This document shows, piece by piece, positions 55,586 to 63,540 of a stretch of DNA of 64,000 bases. Under the pieces are notes generated by a model that worked only from the letters and a program-made list of their open reading frames with translations, was not told the DNA's origin and did not search any database. This DNA is from Bradyrhizobium arachidis (GTDB lineage Bacteria; Pseudomonadota; Alphaproteobacteria; Rhizobiales; Xanthobacteraceae), in the NCBI RefSeq assembly GCF_024758505.1, contig NZ_CP077970.1, forward strand, positions 5,146,001-5,210,000. The letters run 5' to 3'. Positions within the stretch are counted from its first letter, which is position 1. Every line of letters begins with the position of its first letter. A program made the position numbers and the translations under genes.

Positions 55586-56266
55586 CTACACCGTCCTGCC
55601 GCGGCGCAAGGCCGCGTAAAGACCGACGAGGGTCCCGATCGCGACGAGCGCTGCCGCGAGCAATAGTTGCAATTCGCCGTCATCGGTGGAGCCTACGGAC
55701 GACAACAATCTCGTCACCACGACGAACAGGATGCCGACCGAGACCGCGGCACCCAGGCAGAGATGGACGAACTCGCCGGTCAGGTTGCGGTCGAGAAGTC
55801 CGAGCGCCGTGAAGTACATCGCGCCGGCGTTGGGGTGAACGAACACGGCGATCCGCGCATAAGGCCCGTAGGCGTCGAGGAGGGATTCGCATTTACTCAT
55901 CGCGGCTTTCGAGGCTATCAGCTTCAGGAACGGCCTGAAGAACCGGGCCTGTCCATAGCTGAGGACGGCGCCCACGATGATGGCCAGCCATGCCAGGATG
56001 AAGACGAACGCATCCGCGGGCTTGGGATTGAGCGCGACGGACATCAGGATCAGAGCGGTTCCTGGAAAATAGCCGAAGTACGGGAAGACCGACTCCAGGA
56101 GCACACACACGAATATGAAAACCGGAAACCATGACGAGGCGGCCGCCTCGAGCACGATCGCGTTCATGTCCAGGATATCAGTCTTGTAGAGCAGCAGGTA
56201 CACGCACATGGCTAGTCCAGCCAGCGCGTAAAACGGCAACGCCCCCGTCAGGAATCGCTTCGTCAC
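55586..56266 (-). CDS. DedA/VTT-like integral membrane protein
   Basis: A 226-residue membrane protein with about five hydrophobic helices. 'LLESVFPYFGYFPGTALILMSVAL' and 'YGQARFFRPFLKLIASKAAMSKCESLLDAYGPYARIAVFVHPNAGAMYFTALG' recall the DedA re-entrant loop with its glycine-rich F-PG motif; DedA proteins act as lipid scramblases or flippases. The usual Arg-containing motif is not obvious, so the family call is tentative. The start GTG at 56266 (VTKRFLTGALPF) is chosen because the longer frame to 56338 is polar and basic. Confidence 0.65.
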   Translation of the reverse strand: MTKRFLTGALPFYALAGLAMCVYLLLYKTDILDMNAIVLEAAASSWFPVFIFVCVLLESVFPYFGYFPGTALILMSVALNPKPADAFVFILAWLAIIVGAVLSYGQARFFRPFLKLIASKAAMSKCESLLDAYGPYARIAVFVHPNAGAMYFTALGLLDRNLTGEFVHLCLGAAVSVGILFVVVTRLLSSVGSTDDGELQLLLAAALVAIGTLVGLYAALRRGRTV

Positions 56267-56477
56267 TGCCGAACAGCCCGGCAGGCAAGTTTGCGCATGT
56301 GCACGGCGATTCCTTCGATGACCCGATCCCGACCCCACGCCAGCCCGCGTGAAGTCCCCCAGCGAGGTTCTACCGCGTCTGAGTTCTACGCGCTAGGCTC
56401 GCCAGCTTGCGCCCTGCCATAGTCATCGGATTTGTGCTAAAGTTCTACCGGTTTCCATCGGCGGAAGAGTATCGACC

Positions 56478-56732
56478 ATGACCCCGAAAGAAACTTCTTC
56501 CCTCGTCCTCGAGAGAGCGAAGCACGGCGCGCTCATAGATCGGTGTGGCCGGATCTTTTTCTACATTGCCCTTTGGGCTGCAGCTGTATGCTCCGCCTTT
56601 CCAATTCCAATTCCAATTCAGTTGCCGTTTTTTCCGCACGATTATTTTGGGGTCGGCGCTTTGATTTTCCCAATCGGGCTATCGCTACTCGCATGGGCTA
56701 TTTTCGAGTGGCTCAAGTGGCGGATTCTCTAG
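56478..56732 (+). CDS. Small two-helix membrane protein, unknown
   Basis: An 84-residue frame with a polar N-terminus (MTPKETSSLVLERAKHG) and two hydrophobic helices ('IFFYIALWAAAVCSAFPIPIPI' and 'ALIFPIGLSLLAWAIFEWLKW'). Like the ATPase gene it is AT-richer than its surroundings. The Ile-Pro repeat between the helices is notable. No family is recognised. Confidence 0.55.
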   Translation: MTPKETSSLVLERAKHGALIDRCGRIFFYIALWAAAVCSAFPIPIPIQLPFFPHDYFGVGALIFPIGLSLLAWAIFEWLKWRIL

Positions 56733-56783
56733 GCCCCACTCACCGCCTTTTCCAGCAGGGCTACGTTTGTGTAGTGATTGGTT

Positions 56784-56901
56784 CGTAGGGTGGGTTAGCC
56801 CCGTGAATTGCGCGAAGCGCAATTCACTAGGCGTAACCCACCTCTTTTATCTCCGCGTTAACAGAAGTGGTGGGTTACGCCTACGGCTAACCCACCCTAC
56901 G
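56784..56901. repeat. CGTAGGG...CCCTACG dispersed repeat, copy 2 (118 bp)
   Basis: The longest copy of the family. Ends CGTAGGGTGGGTTAGCC and GGCTAACCCACCCTACG are perfectly inverted. Inside is an 11-bp perfect stem GTGAATTGCGC / GCGCAATTCAC with loop GAA at 56803-56827. Confidence 0.9.
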
Positions 56902-56908
56902 CACCGCC

Positions 56909-57829
56909 CTACCCCTGCCTTTGCGCCAGCCAGAACCCGCACAGCACCGTCGCCAGTCCCGCCATCTGGAGTGACGTCGGATGCTCGCCGAGCAGCAGCC
57001 AGGCGACGAGCAGCGTAAGCGCCGGCACGCAGGCCGGAAACACCGCGGCGCGGGCGACGCCGAGGCGCTGGACGGAGACGGCGAACAGGTAAAGCGCGGC
57101 GGGGCCGGCCAGAATGCCTTGCGCGAGCGCCTGGAGCGCATTCTCGGTGAGCCCAAGTGCAGCGACGCGCGCGAGGCCGCCAGTGACGAGGTAGATCGGC
57201 AGCAGCGCGAGCGACAGCACGTTGATGACGATGGCGGCGGAATAGGCCGAGACGTGCCAGCGGCGCAACAGCATGCCGAAGCTCGCGAACATGAAGCCGG
57301 TCAGCACGAAGATCAGGTCACCCTGCACGCCGTCGGCGCCGATATGGCCGATTGACTCCGCGCCGATCACGCAGAGGCCGCCGACGATGACGATGGCGCC
57401 CGCGAGGCGCGAGGCCGTGATCTTTTCCTTCAGCACGAGCGCCGCGAGCAGGAGGCCGCCGAGCGTGGCCGACGATGGCTGGATGACGCTGCCGTGGCCG
57501 AGCGGCACGAACAGGAAGCCGGTATAGGAGATCAGCGACATCACGGGGCCGCCGAGCACCATCAGCACGAGGCCCCTTCCCCATCCGATGCCGCAGAGAT
57601 CCGTGATGCCCGCGCGCAGCACCAGCGGGATGAACGCGATGCCGGACCAGACGTAGCGGTGCACCAGGAGATCGACCGGCGTGAAGCCGGCCTTCAGCCC
57701 GTGCCGCGTGGCCGCAAAGCCGAGCGCCCAGAACAGCGCGGCTGCGAGGCCGCAGACGATGCCGAGCAGCGCCGGTGTCGCATCGGGCTTTTGGGTGAGC
57801 GCGTCGGTGCCGCGCGTGCGTTGGTCCAT
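56909..57829 (-). CDS. EamA/DMT-superfamily transporter
   Basis: A 306-residue ten-helix transporter with two EamA repeats. 'GLAAALFWALGFAATRHGLKAGFTPVDLLVHRYVWSG' opens the first repeat, 'GDLIFVLTGFMFASFGMLLRRWHV' the second, and the end reads 'PALTLLVAWLLLGEHPTSLQMAGLATVLCGFWLA'. It is the third EamA protein in the window and is not closely similar to the other two. The substrate is unknown. Confidence 0.9.
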   Translation of the reverse strand: MDQRTRGTDALTQKPDATPALLGIVCGLAAALFWALGFAATRHGLKAGFTPVDLLVHRYVWSGIAFIPLVLRAGITDLCGIGWGRGLVLMVLGGPVMSLISYTGFLFVPLGHGSVIQPSSATLGGLLLAALVLKEKITASRLAGAIVIVGGLCVIGAESIGHIGADGVQGDLIFVLTGFMFASFGMLLRRWHVSAYSAAIVINVLSLALLPIYLVTGGLARVAALGLTENALQALAQGILAGPAALYLFAVSVQRLGVARAAVFPACVPALTLLVAWLLLGEHPTSLQMAGLATVLCGFWLAQRQG

Positions 57830-57915
57830 GGTTTGGAGTTACGTCGACGCAGCCACGCGCTCAACCCACGCGCCTGCACGGCTGGCACGCGCGGCGACAC
57901 ACGGGTGTAGCAAGC

Positions 57916-58004
57916 GTAGCCCGGACGAGCGAAGGCGGAAGCGAAACCCATCGATTGCGACCCACGACGATGATGGGTTTCGCAAGAGTTCAACCCCATC
58001 CTGC
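57916..58004. repeat. GAAACCCATC...GATGGGTTTCGC dispersed repeat, copy 1
   Basis: GCGAAACCCATC and GATGGGTTTCGC form a 12-bp inverted pair, preceded by CGAGCGAAGGCGGAA and followed by AAGAGTTCAACCCCATCCTG. Related copies are at 62166 and, degenerate, at 63709. It lies between the EamA and SLT genes. Confidence 0.8.
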
Positions 58005-58102
58005 GGGCTTCCAATTAAGGCGACCTTGGCGACGCGGCCGAGACTGGCCGCACCTGCGCCGCAGATGCGCCCCATTGTCTCCCCCTCGCCTCCTTAATCG
58101 GC

Positions 58103-59215
58103 GTGCCTAGTCGGAGCCATGAACGGGGGGACCGCGGCCGCGCGGCGGCGACATTGAAGATTTGGCAAGCAAGCTGTATTGCCGGCGCGCTGACAGCGAC
58201 TTCGCTTGTCGCGATTGGTCAGATCGCGGTACCGCGCCCGAGCATCGCAACGCCGAATGCAAGAGTTGCCGATGCATTCAGCGGCATCGCGCTGAACGTG
58301 ACGACGGCGCTGACAAATGCCAGCGCGGCGTATCCGACCCCGGCCATCGCGGCGAAATTCGATACGGGGTTATCGGCGAATGCGATCGTGGCGGAGGGAT
58401 TTGGCGCCGCGGCGCGGGACTCGGTGCCGCCGTCCGATGTAACCAGTTCGCAAGGGCCAGAGTTGCAGCTCGCCAGCCTGGAGGCAGCGTCGCCGGAGAA
58501 CGAGGCAACGCAACAGCAGGATCGTGCGCCCGCAGCGTCGCCCGATCCGGGTGAAGGCAAACAATCGTATCTCAAGTACTACGTCTATTCGGAAATTCCG
58601 CCGCCGGAGAAGCCCGCGAAGATCGCCTTGTCGGCGTTGAGCGGCGTTCCGCTCGGAACGCCCGTCCAGGAGATCGAACGCGCCGCCGAAGCGTTCGGTA
58701 TCGACGCCAATTTCATGAAGGCAGTCGCCAAGATCGAATCCGATTTCAATCCGAAGCAACGCACCGGCTCCTATATCGGCCTGTTCCAGCTGAGCAAGTA
58801 CGAGTTCGGCAAATTCGGATCGGGCGACATCCTCAATCCGCGCGACAACGCGATGGGTGCCGCCTACAAGTTCCTCACCGAGGCTGCGCTATTCGAAATA
58901 TTAACGCAGAAGAAGCCGACCCTTTCCGATCTCTACCTGATCCACCAGCAGGGTTGGCAAGGAGCCGCCCAACACATCAGCCATCCGCAGCGGATTGCCT
59001 GGAAGTCCATGTGCGCAACCCAGGAGGGCACGGAGAAGGGCGAACGATGGTGCAAGCGCGCCATCTGGGGCAACACGCTGCCGGCGGTCAAACGCGAATG
59101 GAAGTCGGTCGATGGTCTCACCTCGGCCGCGTTCGTGGCGATGTGGCGGGACCGCGTCGACACGTTCTACGCCCGCTATCCAGTGCTGACTGCGGCGGCC
59201 GAACGCTCGAGATAG
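58103..59215 (+). CDS. SLT-domain lytic transglycosylase-like protein
   Basis: A protein of up to 370 residues. An N-terminal hydrophobic segment ('ASCIAGALTATSLVAIGQIAV') acts as signal or anchor. A disordered Ala/Pro-rich region runs to about residue 190. The SLT domain follows: 'AAEAFGIDANFMKAVAKIESDFNPKQRTGSYIGLFQLSKYEFGKFG' holds the catalytic Glu and the usual G-L-F-Q-L motif, then 'LYLIHQQGWQGAAQHI'. It likely cleaves peptidoglycan glycan strands. The start is GTG at 58103, with TTG at 58154 as alternative; no strong ribosome site decides. Confidence 0.85.
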   Translation: MPSRSHERGDRGRAAATLKIWQASCIAGALTATSLVAIGQIAVPRPSIATPNARVADAFSGIALNVTTALTNASAAYPTPAIAAKFDTGLSANAIVAEGFGAAARDSVPPSDVTSSQGPELQLASLEAASPENEATQQQDRAPAASPDPGEGKQSYLKYYVYSEIPPPEKPAKIALSALSGVPLGTPVQEIERAAEAFGIDANFMKAVAKIESDFNPKQRTGSYIGLFQLSKYEFGKFGSGDILNPRDNAMGAAYKFLTEAALFEILTQKKPTLSDLYLIHQQGWQGAAQHISHPQRIAWKSMCATQEGTEKGERWCKRAIWGNTLPAVKREWKSVDGLTSAAFVAMWRDRVDTFYARYPVLTAAAERSR

Positions 59216-59224
59216 AACAGCAAG

Positions 59225-59273
59225 CGTAGGGCGGATTAGCCGACTGCGTCCGCCGTAGCTGACCCGTCCTACG
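59225..59273. repeat. CGTAGGG...CCTACG dispersed repeat, copy 3 (short)
   Basis: CGTAGGGCGGATTAGCCGACTGCG and its degenerate inverted partner ending GTCCTACG form a 49-bp copy, ten bases after the SLT gene stop. Confidence 0.7.
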
Positions 59274-59286
59274 CACTCCCTTCTCC

Positions 59287-59490
59287 TCATCGCTCATCAT
59301 TCGCCGGCGCATTGCGGCGTGCCTGTCTCGCGGCTTGCCTCGCCGCCCTCCTCGCAACCCACCGCGCGCGAAACCGCTTCGCGGCACGAAAAGTCCGCGG
59401 CGCCACCACCTGAAATGCCATTGAGGCAACTCCGGCGACCACCCCCTTCACCACGTCGAAAGCGAAATCGGGTCCAAAATACTCCCACAT
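59287..59490 (-). CDS. Small basic protein, unknown
   Basis: A 67-residue frame starting at ATG 59490 with AAGGA about twelve bases upstream. 'FDVVKGVVAGVASMAFQVVAP' is a possible amphipathic or membrane helix; the rest is strongly basic (RFRARWVARRAARQAARQARR). The end NAPANDER is polar. No family is recognised and coding status is moderate. Confidence 0.45.
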   Translation of the reverse strand: MWEYFGPDFAFDVVKGVVAGVASMAFQVVAPRTFRAAKRFRARWVARRAARQAARQARRNAPANDER

Positions 59491-59549
59491 GACCCTGCAT
59501 CCTTCTCGCGAAGGCTCCGCCGGGCGGTCGTGGGCAAATTGCAAACATG

Positions 59550-59579
59550 AAAAAGGCCCCGTCCGTCACCGGCGGGGCC
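59550..59579 (-). terminator. Orphan minus-strand terminator
   Basis: Stem GGCCCCG-(T)-CCG / CGG-CGGGGCC with loop TCAC; on the minus strand it is followed by TTTTT. No convincing minus-strand gene lies between here and 59957, so it may end a small RNA. The ~410-bp gap 59545-59957 holds nothing else I can name apart from the small hairpin GTGCG/CGCAC at 59594-59613. Confidence 0.6.
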
Positions 59580-59957
59580 TCAAGAAAAATCCCTGTGCGC
59601 GTTGTTCAACGCACGCGAAATCTCCCGGTACACCCGCTCATGGTGGACACGATGAAAGAGCTGCAAAGCATGCTCGTGCGATTGAAAACGCCCATAGCGA
59701 TCATCCCAAAATCAGCGAATGCGAGAAGCCCGGTGCGCAATGCCAAATGCACGCACGAGAGGCCAATGGCGGCAGAGAAGCAGACTGAAGGGCTGCCGTC
59801 TGTGTGGCAATTCACAATTGCCGGGTGAATTTTCCAGCCTATGGAATGGTCGCCATAAATTCTCCGTCACGCTCGCGTTGTCTTGATCGCGACGGCGGCG
59901 GGACCTATTCTTCCACATCCGCGGACCGCCGCACTCATTCCGTTGACGCCAGACTGA

Positions 59958-60905
59958 ATGGAAAGCGCATCGGTGCCTCAGACGCACGACCCCAAGCCCG
60001 ACGACCCCAAGCCGGACGACCTCAAGCCGGATCCACAAGGCCCGCAGCGCGCCGATGTCGAGCTGGCGCGGGCCCATGAACGGATCAAGAGCGCCAATGA
60101 GGAACTTGCGCGGTTGGATCGATTGGTCTCCGGATTGGAGCGCGGCAGCGACAGCCCGCCGATCCGGCAGATCAAAGCTGCTGCGGAACGAGGCGACGCT
60201 CCCCAGGCGCCAGCGCCGGAGCGCAAGGCTCGCCATCAAGGCCTGAAAGGGGACCGGCCCATGCTGCGAGCCTTCGTTGGCCTGCTGCTGGCGATAGGCC
60301 TTCTTGGTGCTGCGTTCGCTTCGCAATACCGCGATGAGGCCAAAGCGATCATGGCGCGATGGGCCCCGCCGGTCGCGAGCCCGTCCCCGGAGGTATCAGA
60401 GGATCGCAGTCCTCCGACGCCGCCAACAGTCCAGCTGGCTGCTGCGGATGAGCAGACGCCCCTGCCCGCGCCGCCGGTCCGCAAGGAGGCGGAAAGCGCT
60501 CCGCCAGCCGGCGCCACATCGCCCTATCCGGCATCCGCTGAGCTTGTGCAATCGCTCAAGACCATCACCGAGGCACTTGCAAGCATCAACGAAAAGCTCG
60601 AGCAACAGAAGAGCCGCAACGAGCAAACGCTTCGCGAGCAGGCCGACGCCATTCAACAACTCAAGACGGCGCAGGAGAAAGGTGCTGATGACAATGCGCG
60701 CCTCGCCGCACAGGTCCAGGCGCTGCAAACGCAGCTTACGACCTTATCCGCGAAACCCGCCGGGCAGAGCGTGATGAAGCAGACCGAGATGGCTGTGCGT
60801 CGGCACATTCCCGCAGCCGCACCTCGGCGGCCCAGGCCGCCGCGCGGACCCTGGACGCCCCCGCCATACATGGTCGACCCTTATTACGGCGATCCGGATT
60901 GGTGA
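59958..60905 (+). CDS. Membrane-anchored coiled-coil protein, unknown
   Basis: A 315-residue protein. It opens with a short repeat of PKPDD-type units (about residues 12-26) and a helical segment (35-60). One transmembrane helix is at about 103-122 ('AFVGLLLAIGLLGAAFASQ'). A Pro-rich spacer, a coiled coil (about 195-265, 'LKTITEALASINEKLEQQKSRNEQTLREQ') and a basic/Pro C-terminus ending PYYGDPDW follow. This resembles uncharacterised Bradyrhizobium proteins; no enzymatic motif is visible. ATG at 59958 begins MESASVPQTHD. Confidence 0.8.
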   Translation: MESASVPQTHDPKPDDPKPDDLKPDPQGPQRADVELARAHERIKSANEELARLDRLVSGLERGSDSPPIRQIKAAAERGDAPQAPAPERKARHQGLKGDRPMLRAFVGLLLAIGLLGAAFASQYRDEAKAIMARWAPPVASPSPEVSEDRSPPTPPTVQLAAADEQTPLPAPPVRKEAESAPPAGATSPYPASAELVQSLKTITEALASINEKLEQQKSRNEQTLREQADAIQQLKTAQEKGADDNARLAAQVQALQTQLTTLSAKPAGQSVMKQTEMAVRRHIPAAAPRRPRPPRGPWTPPPYMVDPYYGDPDW

Positions 60906-60971
60906 GGTGCACCATCGTTCCGATGGGTCGGCCCCGAGCAGCGCACTGGGGTCGTGCTATAACCTGCCGCC

Positions 60972-61604
60972 ATGCGCACGGCTGAAGATTTCAATCGCTA
61001 CTATGAAACACCTGATCCGTGGGGCTACGCGCGCGCGACATTCAGGGACAAGGTGCTGCGCCGACGCCTGACGCGATCCATTCGCAAAAAATCGGTTCTT
61101 GAGCTTGGCTGCGGCGAAGGCCACCTCACCCAGGTGATTTTTCACAGGGCGCGATCGGTGACTGCCGTCGATATCAGCGATGTCGCGATTGCCCGTGCGA
61201 AGTCGCGGAATCTGGGAAATGCTGGGTTCGAGACCGCGGACCTCCTGGAAACGTCGTTTGGGGGTTACGACGTGATCGCAGCCATCGAATGTATCTATTA
61301 TTTGTCCCATCAGGAGCAGGGAGCATTTCTGGCGAAGGTTGCCAGGGAACACCCCGGCAAGCTGCTCTGGCTTTCGGGTCCCATCATCGATTATCAGAGA
61401 TACTTCAGCCACCGGCGATTGATGCTCGAATTCAAGACGCTCGGATTCACTGTCATCAGATTCTATAATCTGTCGGTCTATTGGCACCCGCTTTCATCTC
61501 GGATTGTCGGCAACCTCCTCAAGCTGCCGCTTGGCTACAGGCTGCTGGATCGGCTCCCCGAGCGGATGATCTACCAAAGACTGTACGCCGTGCGAGCACC
61601 GTAA
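60972..61604 (+). CDS. Class I SAM-dependent methyltransferase (NodS-like group)
   Basis: A 210-residue methyltransferase. The N-terminal 'YYETPDPWGYARATFRD' resembles the DPW block of NodS-type enzymes. Motif I is 'VLELGCGEGHLTQVIF', the acidic ribose-binding residue is in 'VTAVDISDVAIARAK', and 'YDVIAAIECIYYLS' is motif II/IV. NodS methylates the amino group of Nod-factor precursors, but the wider family includes many sugar-biosynthesis enzymes, so the substrate is open. Codon use is slightly AT-richer than average for the window. Confidence 0.88.
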   Translation: MRTAEDFNRYYETPDPWGYARATFRDKVLRRRLTRSIRKKSVLELGCGEGHLTQVIFHRARSVTAVDISDVAIARAKSRNLGNAGFETADLLETSFGGYDVIAAIECIYYLSHQEQGAFLAKVAREHPGKLLWLSGPIIDYQRYFSHRRLMLEFKTLGFTVIRFYNLSVYWHPLSSRIVGNLLKLPLGYRLLDRLPERMIYQRLYAVRAP

Positions 61605-61640
61605 GCTCACTCACATGCCCATGCAGATAAATTCGTTCTG

Positions 61641-61681
61641 CATCTGAAGCCGCTTCGTTCTCAAAGAACGAATCGGAATCG
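61641..61681. repeat. Repeat with TTCGTTCT-CAA-AGAACGAA hairpin, copy 1
   Basis: The block GTTCTGCATCTGA ... GCTTCGTTCTCAAAGAACGA ... ATCGGAATCG is repeated nearly identically at 63493-63540. The core is an 8-bp perfect stem with loop CAA. It lies in the gap between the methyltransferase and gapR. Confidence 0.8.
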
Positions 61682-61795
61682 TACAAAAAGAAAAGAAATG
61701 GGCAGGTTACGCCGAGCCTTGAACCGGGCCGCGCGAAGCGCGGACCGGCTCGCCAACTCAAGCTACGCGCACGTCACTTGATTTGATTAATTGCA

Positions 61796-62065
61796 TCACG
61801 CCGCCTTGGCGGCACCTTCCGGCTGCGCCGTGTCCATCGCGCGCATATAGAGATCAAGCAGGGTTTCGCGCTCGTCGCGCTCGTCCTGGTCCTGCTTCCT
61901 CAACTTGATGATCTCCTTGAGGATCTTCACATCGAAACCCTCGGCCTTGGCTTCCGAGAAGACCTCCTTCTTCTGCTCGTTCAACTCCAGCAATTCGGTA
62001 TCCAGGTTCTCGATCCGCTCGACGAACGAACGAATTTTTCCGCCGGGAATGGTGATGTCAGTCAT
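61796..62065 (-). CDS. gapR: GapR family nucleoid-associated protein (DUF2312)
   Basis: An 89-residue DNA-binding protein. 'GKIRSFVERIENLDTELLELNEQKKEVFSEAKAEGFDVKILKEIIKLRKQDQDERDERETLLDLYMRAM' is the complete DUF2312 helical domain. In Caulobacter GapR binds overtwisted DNA ahead of replication and helps topoisomerases. The ATG at 62065 follows AGAGG and gives the family length; the longer frame to 62197 is not conserved-looking. Confidence 0.95.
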   Translation of the reverse strand: MTDITIPGGKIRSFVERIENLDTELLELNEQKKEVFSEAKAEGFDVKILKEIIKLRKQDQDERDERETLLDLYMRAMDTAQPEGAAKAA

Positions 62066-62165
62066 GGTGCCTCTTTGTTGAATGAGGCCATGAAAATGAC
62101 CGCAAACGAATGACCAATGTGTTAACCGACGGGTCCCGCACAGCATGTGGGAACCCGGCGCGCCG

Positions 62166-62240
62166 AGACGAGCGAGGGCGGAAGCGATACTCATCAAATT
62201 CGGTCAGGTGATGGGTTTCGCAAGGGCTCAACCCACCCTG
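62166..62240. repeat. Dispersed repeat, copy 2 (GATACTCATC...GATGGGTTTCGC type)
   Basis: Shares CGAGCGAGGGCGGAAGCGA and GATGGGTTTCGCAAGGGCTC with the 57916 copy. It lies directly upstream of the SLT gene at 62259, so the open frame extending into it is not taken as coding. Confidence 0.75.
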
Positions 62241-62258
62241 CCCACTCGCACACGCCGC

Positions 62259-63053
62259 ATGCCAAGAAAAAGCAAGCTCCTCCCTCGCCTTCGCAGCTTC
62301 CGGCGGGTCGCGCGGTGGGCGCGAAAAAAGCTCGCGCGGGCACCGCGGATGGTTCGGATCGTCGGCAGCGTGGCGATCCTGCTTGCGGTCGCAGCGCTTC
62401 TGAACATCGTCTATCAAGTGATCCGCAAGCCGACTGAGCTGTTTGTCCTTGTCGGCAACGCCCTCGACAAGGAGCCGGCCGAGAACTGGCGGCATTACGG
62501 GCCGCTCTTCCGCAAGCTTTCCACCGCTACGATCACGCCCGAATTGCTGGCCGCGCTGGCGCAGGTCGAGAGTTCAGGCAATCCGGTCGCGCGCACCTAC
62601 TGGCGCTGGCGATTGAGCCTCAATCCCTTCGCGATCTACCGGCCCGCCTCCAGCGCCGTCGGCCTCTACCAGATGACCGATCCAGCCTACGCCGAGGCCG
62701 CGCGGTTCTGTGTCCGCAGCAACACGGTCACGGAGACCGGCTGCGGATTCACCAGTCTCTACATCCGCGCGATCCCGAGCCACGCCATCGAGCTGGCATC
62801 GGTGTACCTGGACCGCAATGTGGCTGATGTTCTCACCCGCGCGGGCGACCTAAAGGCAAGCGCGCAGCAGAAGCAGGATCTGGCCGCGTTCATCCATCTC
62901 TGCGGCGCGGGTCCCGCCACAGCCTACGCACGCCGTCACTTTCAGATGATGGCCGGCGAGCGGTGCGGCGATCACCTCGTCGCAAGCTATGTCTTCAGGG
63001 TCAACGCGATGAAGCGGCAATTTCAGCGCCTTGCCGCGGATGACGGCAATTAG
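62259..63053 (+). CDS. SLT-domain transglycosylase-like inner-membrane protein
   Basis: A 264-residue protein with a very basic cytoplasmic start, one transmembrane helix (about residues 35-55, 'IVGSVAILLAVAALLNIVY') and an SLT-like domain. 'LLAALAQVESSGNPVARTYWRWR' carries the catalytic-type Glu and 'ASSAVGLYQMTDPAYAEAARF' the G-L-Y-Q-M motif. Two Cys pairs (FCVRS...GCGF and HLCGAG...ERCGD) may form disulfides. It likely acts on peptidoglycan in the periplasm. The ATG at 62259 comes right after a repeat element. Confidence 0.85.
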   Translation: MPRKSKLLPRLRSFRRVARWARKKLARAPRMVRIVGSVAILLAVAALLNIVYQVIRKPTELFVLVGNALDKEPAENWRHYGPLFRKLSTATITPELLAALAQVESSGNPVARTYWRWRLSLNPFAIYRPASSAVGLYQMTDPAYAEAARFCVRSNTVTETGCGFTSLYIRAIPSHAIELASVYLDRNVADVLTRAGDLKASAQQKQDLAAFIHLCGAGPATAYARRHFQMMAGERCGDHLVASYVFRVNAMKRQFQRLAADDGN

Positions 63054-63055
63054 CT

Positions 63056-63117
63056 CGTAGGGTGGGTTACCCCGCGGCTGCGCGAAGCGCAGTCCGCTCG
63101 GCGCAACCCACCCTACG
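63056..63117. repeat. CGTAGGG...CCCTACG dispersed repeat, copy 4
   Basis: Inverted ends CGTAGGGTGGGTT and AACCCACCCTACG, with an inner GCGCGAAGCGC dyad. It lies exactly between the stops of two convergent genes and may act as their shared terminator. Confidence 0.85.
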
Positions 63118-63121
63118 GACT

Positions 63122-63418
63122 TCAGTACCCTGACTTCGTGCTCGAGCCGGTGGTCGGCTTCGTGCTCGCGCCGGTGGTTTGACCTGGAGCGTAACCGGAC
63201 GCGCCGGGGCTGGTCTTCTTCGACGCCTTCGCGTGCTGCTTCTTATGTCCGGGAGCGTAGCTGGAAGCTCCCGGCTCGCCTTTCTTGGAACCCGTTTGCT
63301 GCATGTCCTGACGCTGCATCTCCTGACCTGGCGCCTTGCTCGACACACCCTGAGCGAACACGGCTGGTGCTGTAGCCATGACGACGGCAGCAGAGAGCGC
63401 AATGACCATTGCTTTCAT
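63122..63418 (-). CDS. Small exported repeat protein, unknown
   Basis: A 98-residue protein with a signal peptide ending at VFAQG (about residue 21). The mature part is Gln/Lys/Gly/Ser/Thr-rich with two 'GASSYAPGHKK/GASGYAPGQTT' units and ends STKSGY. It is probably unstructured and periplasmic. ATG at 63418 is preferred over a longer frame to 63523. The family is not recognised, though similar short proteins occur in Bradyrhizobium. Confidence 0.65.
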   Translation of the reverse strand: MKAMVIALSAAVVMATAPAVFAQGVSSKAPGQEMQRQDMQQTGSKKGEPGASSYAPGHKKQHAKASKKTSPGASGYAPGQTTGASTKPTTGSSTKSGY

Positions 63419-63492
63419 GTCGTCCTCCGATGAGCCCCTCATTGCAACGAAGTGAACCCAACGCCCGTTCCTCGGGGGCCCATGCGGAAAAC

Positions 63493-63540
63493 CGTTCTGC
63501 ATCTGACTCTGCTTCGTTCTCAAAGAACGAATCGGAATCG
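63493..63540. repeat. Repeat with TTCGTTCT-CAA-AGAACGAA hairpin, copy 2
   Basis: Nearly identical to the element at 61641: GTTCTGCATCTGA, then GCTTCGTTCTCAAAGAACGA and ATCGGAATCG. The rest of the 63419-63832 gap holds only a degenerate repeat at 63709-63763 related to the GATGGGTTTCGC family. Confidence 0.8.

Noticed and set aside
59547..59828. 93-codon + strand frame
   Set aside because: It overlaps the minus-strand terminator, has no ribosome site and shows no recognisable protein features.
62145..62258. Upstream extension of the SLT gene
   Set aside because: It is encoded by a dispersed repeat element, so the ATG at 62259 is taken as the start.
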